Positions 63,909 through 64,000 of a stretch of DNA of 64,000 bases are shown in pieces. Source of the DNA: an uncultured Flavobacteriaceae bacterium (GTDB lineage: Bacteria > Bacteroidota > Bacteroidia > Flavobacteriales > Flavobacteriaceae); NCBI GenBank assembly GCA_905479065.1, contig CAJQLB010000015.1, positions 62,001 through 126,000 on the forward strand. Direction: 5' to 3'. The notes beneath the pieces were generated by a model, which made no database searches, was not told where the DNA came from, and worked only from the letters and a program-made list of their open reading frames with translations. Position numbers and translations under genes: made by a program. How positions within the stretch are numbered: position 1 is the stretch's first letter; every line of letters begins with the position of its first letter.

Positions 63909-64000
63909 ATGAAACTTAATATTACTATCGTTGCAATTGCTTTTCTATCACTAACATCGCTCAACGCACAAGAAATTAGTGACACTTCATTTGGAAAAGG
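63909..64000 (+). CDS. Exported protein, start only (cut by window end); possibly a phosphate-selective porin
   Basis: 30 codons are present: a Sec signal peptide (MKLNITIVAIAFLSLTSLNAQ) and the first residues EISDTSFGKG of the mature protein. From memory, flavobacterial OprO/OprP-type porins start in a similar way, but ten mature residues are too few for identification. The Pho-box-like repeats upstream agree with such a porin. Confidence 0.5.
   Translation, partial: MKLNITIVAIAFLSLTSLNAQEISDTSFGK

Noticed and set aside
1-64000. CRISPR array, prophage, toxin-antitoxin or defence system
   Set aside because: No regularly spaced short repeats, integrase, Cas, restriction, abortive-infection or structural phage genes were recognised. 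The MORN/YwqK-like gene at 63.2 kb carries a secretion signal and is not an antitoxin.

Overview
The window is a 64 kb piece of chromosome from a member of the Bacteroidota, almost certainly a marine Flavobacteriaceae species. The evidence is low GC, the promoter form TTG-N19-TAnnTTTG with little Shine-Dalgarno signal, type IX secretion (T9SS) sorting domains, TonB receptors with N-terminal carboxypeptidase-regulatory-like domains, Bacteroidota-type EF-Ts and sigma-54, and the conserved order frr / DUF5686-like / MMPL / asnS / rpoN / exbD-exbD-exbB. No phage, insertion sequence, CRISPR array or rRNA operon is visible. Most of the window is core genome with small accessory insertions.

Layout. 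0-8.3 kb: exported glycosylasparaginase, small secreted and HTTM-type membrane proteins, polA, and two unrelated sulfotransferases tail to tail. 8.3-21 kb: translation and division core (rplM-rpsI, rpsB-tsf, pyrH-frr, asnS, rpoN), interrupted by a spondin-domain lipoprotein and followed by envelope genes. 21-26.7 kb: beta-barrel protein, ExbB-ExbD energiser operon, tRNA-Ser(GGA), ansA-tatD, and a retropepsin-like protein. 26.7-32.7 kb: a candidate small RNA, odhB and odhA with a 45-residue membrane microprotein gene between them, and ispA. 32.8-39.5 kb: TetR-TolC-AcrA-AcrB type efflux operon. 39.5-48 kb: two virtually identical CRTAC1-like T9SS proteins, an aminotransferase, a lipoprotein and a TonB receptor. 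48-58.7 kb: aspS, ClC channel, tadA, dxs, a large T9SS protein and dgt. 58.8-64 kb: a lipoprotein + TonB receptor pair, a MORN-like protein and the start of an exported protein that looks like a porin.

Most notable: (1) matching 11-bp-pitch direct repeats lie at the same distance from the -7 TTTG upstream of the 58.9 kb lipoprotein/TonB operon and upstream of the truncated gene at 63.9 kb. This resembles a Pho-box architecture and suggests a small co-activated regulon. (2) A 1,729-bp direct repeat duplicated a T9SS gene together with the last 21 codons of the neighbouring aminotransferase gene, and the join lies exactly in the sorting-domain motif GVYYL. (3) Unannotated microprotein genes lie in odhAB and downstream of dxs. 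(4) A consensus promoter with a 7-2-7 palindrome drives a likely short non-coding RNA at 26.9 kb. (5) A long inverted repeat lies over the odhA promoter and start codon.

All functions are assigned by reading motifs by eye. No database search or structure prediction was run.
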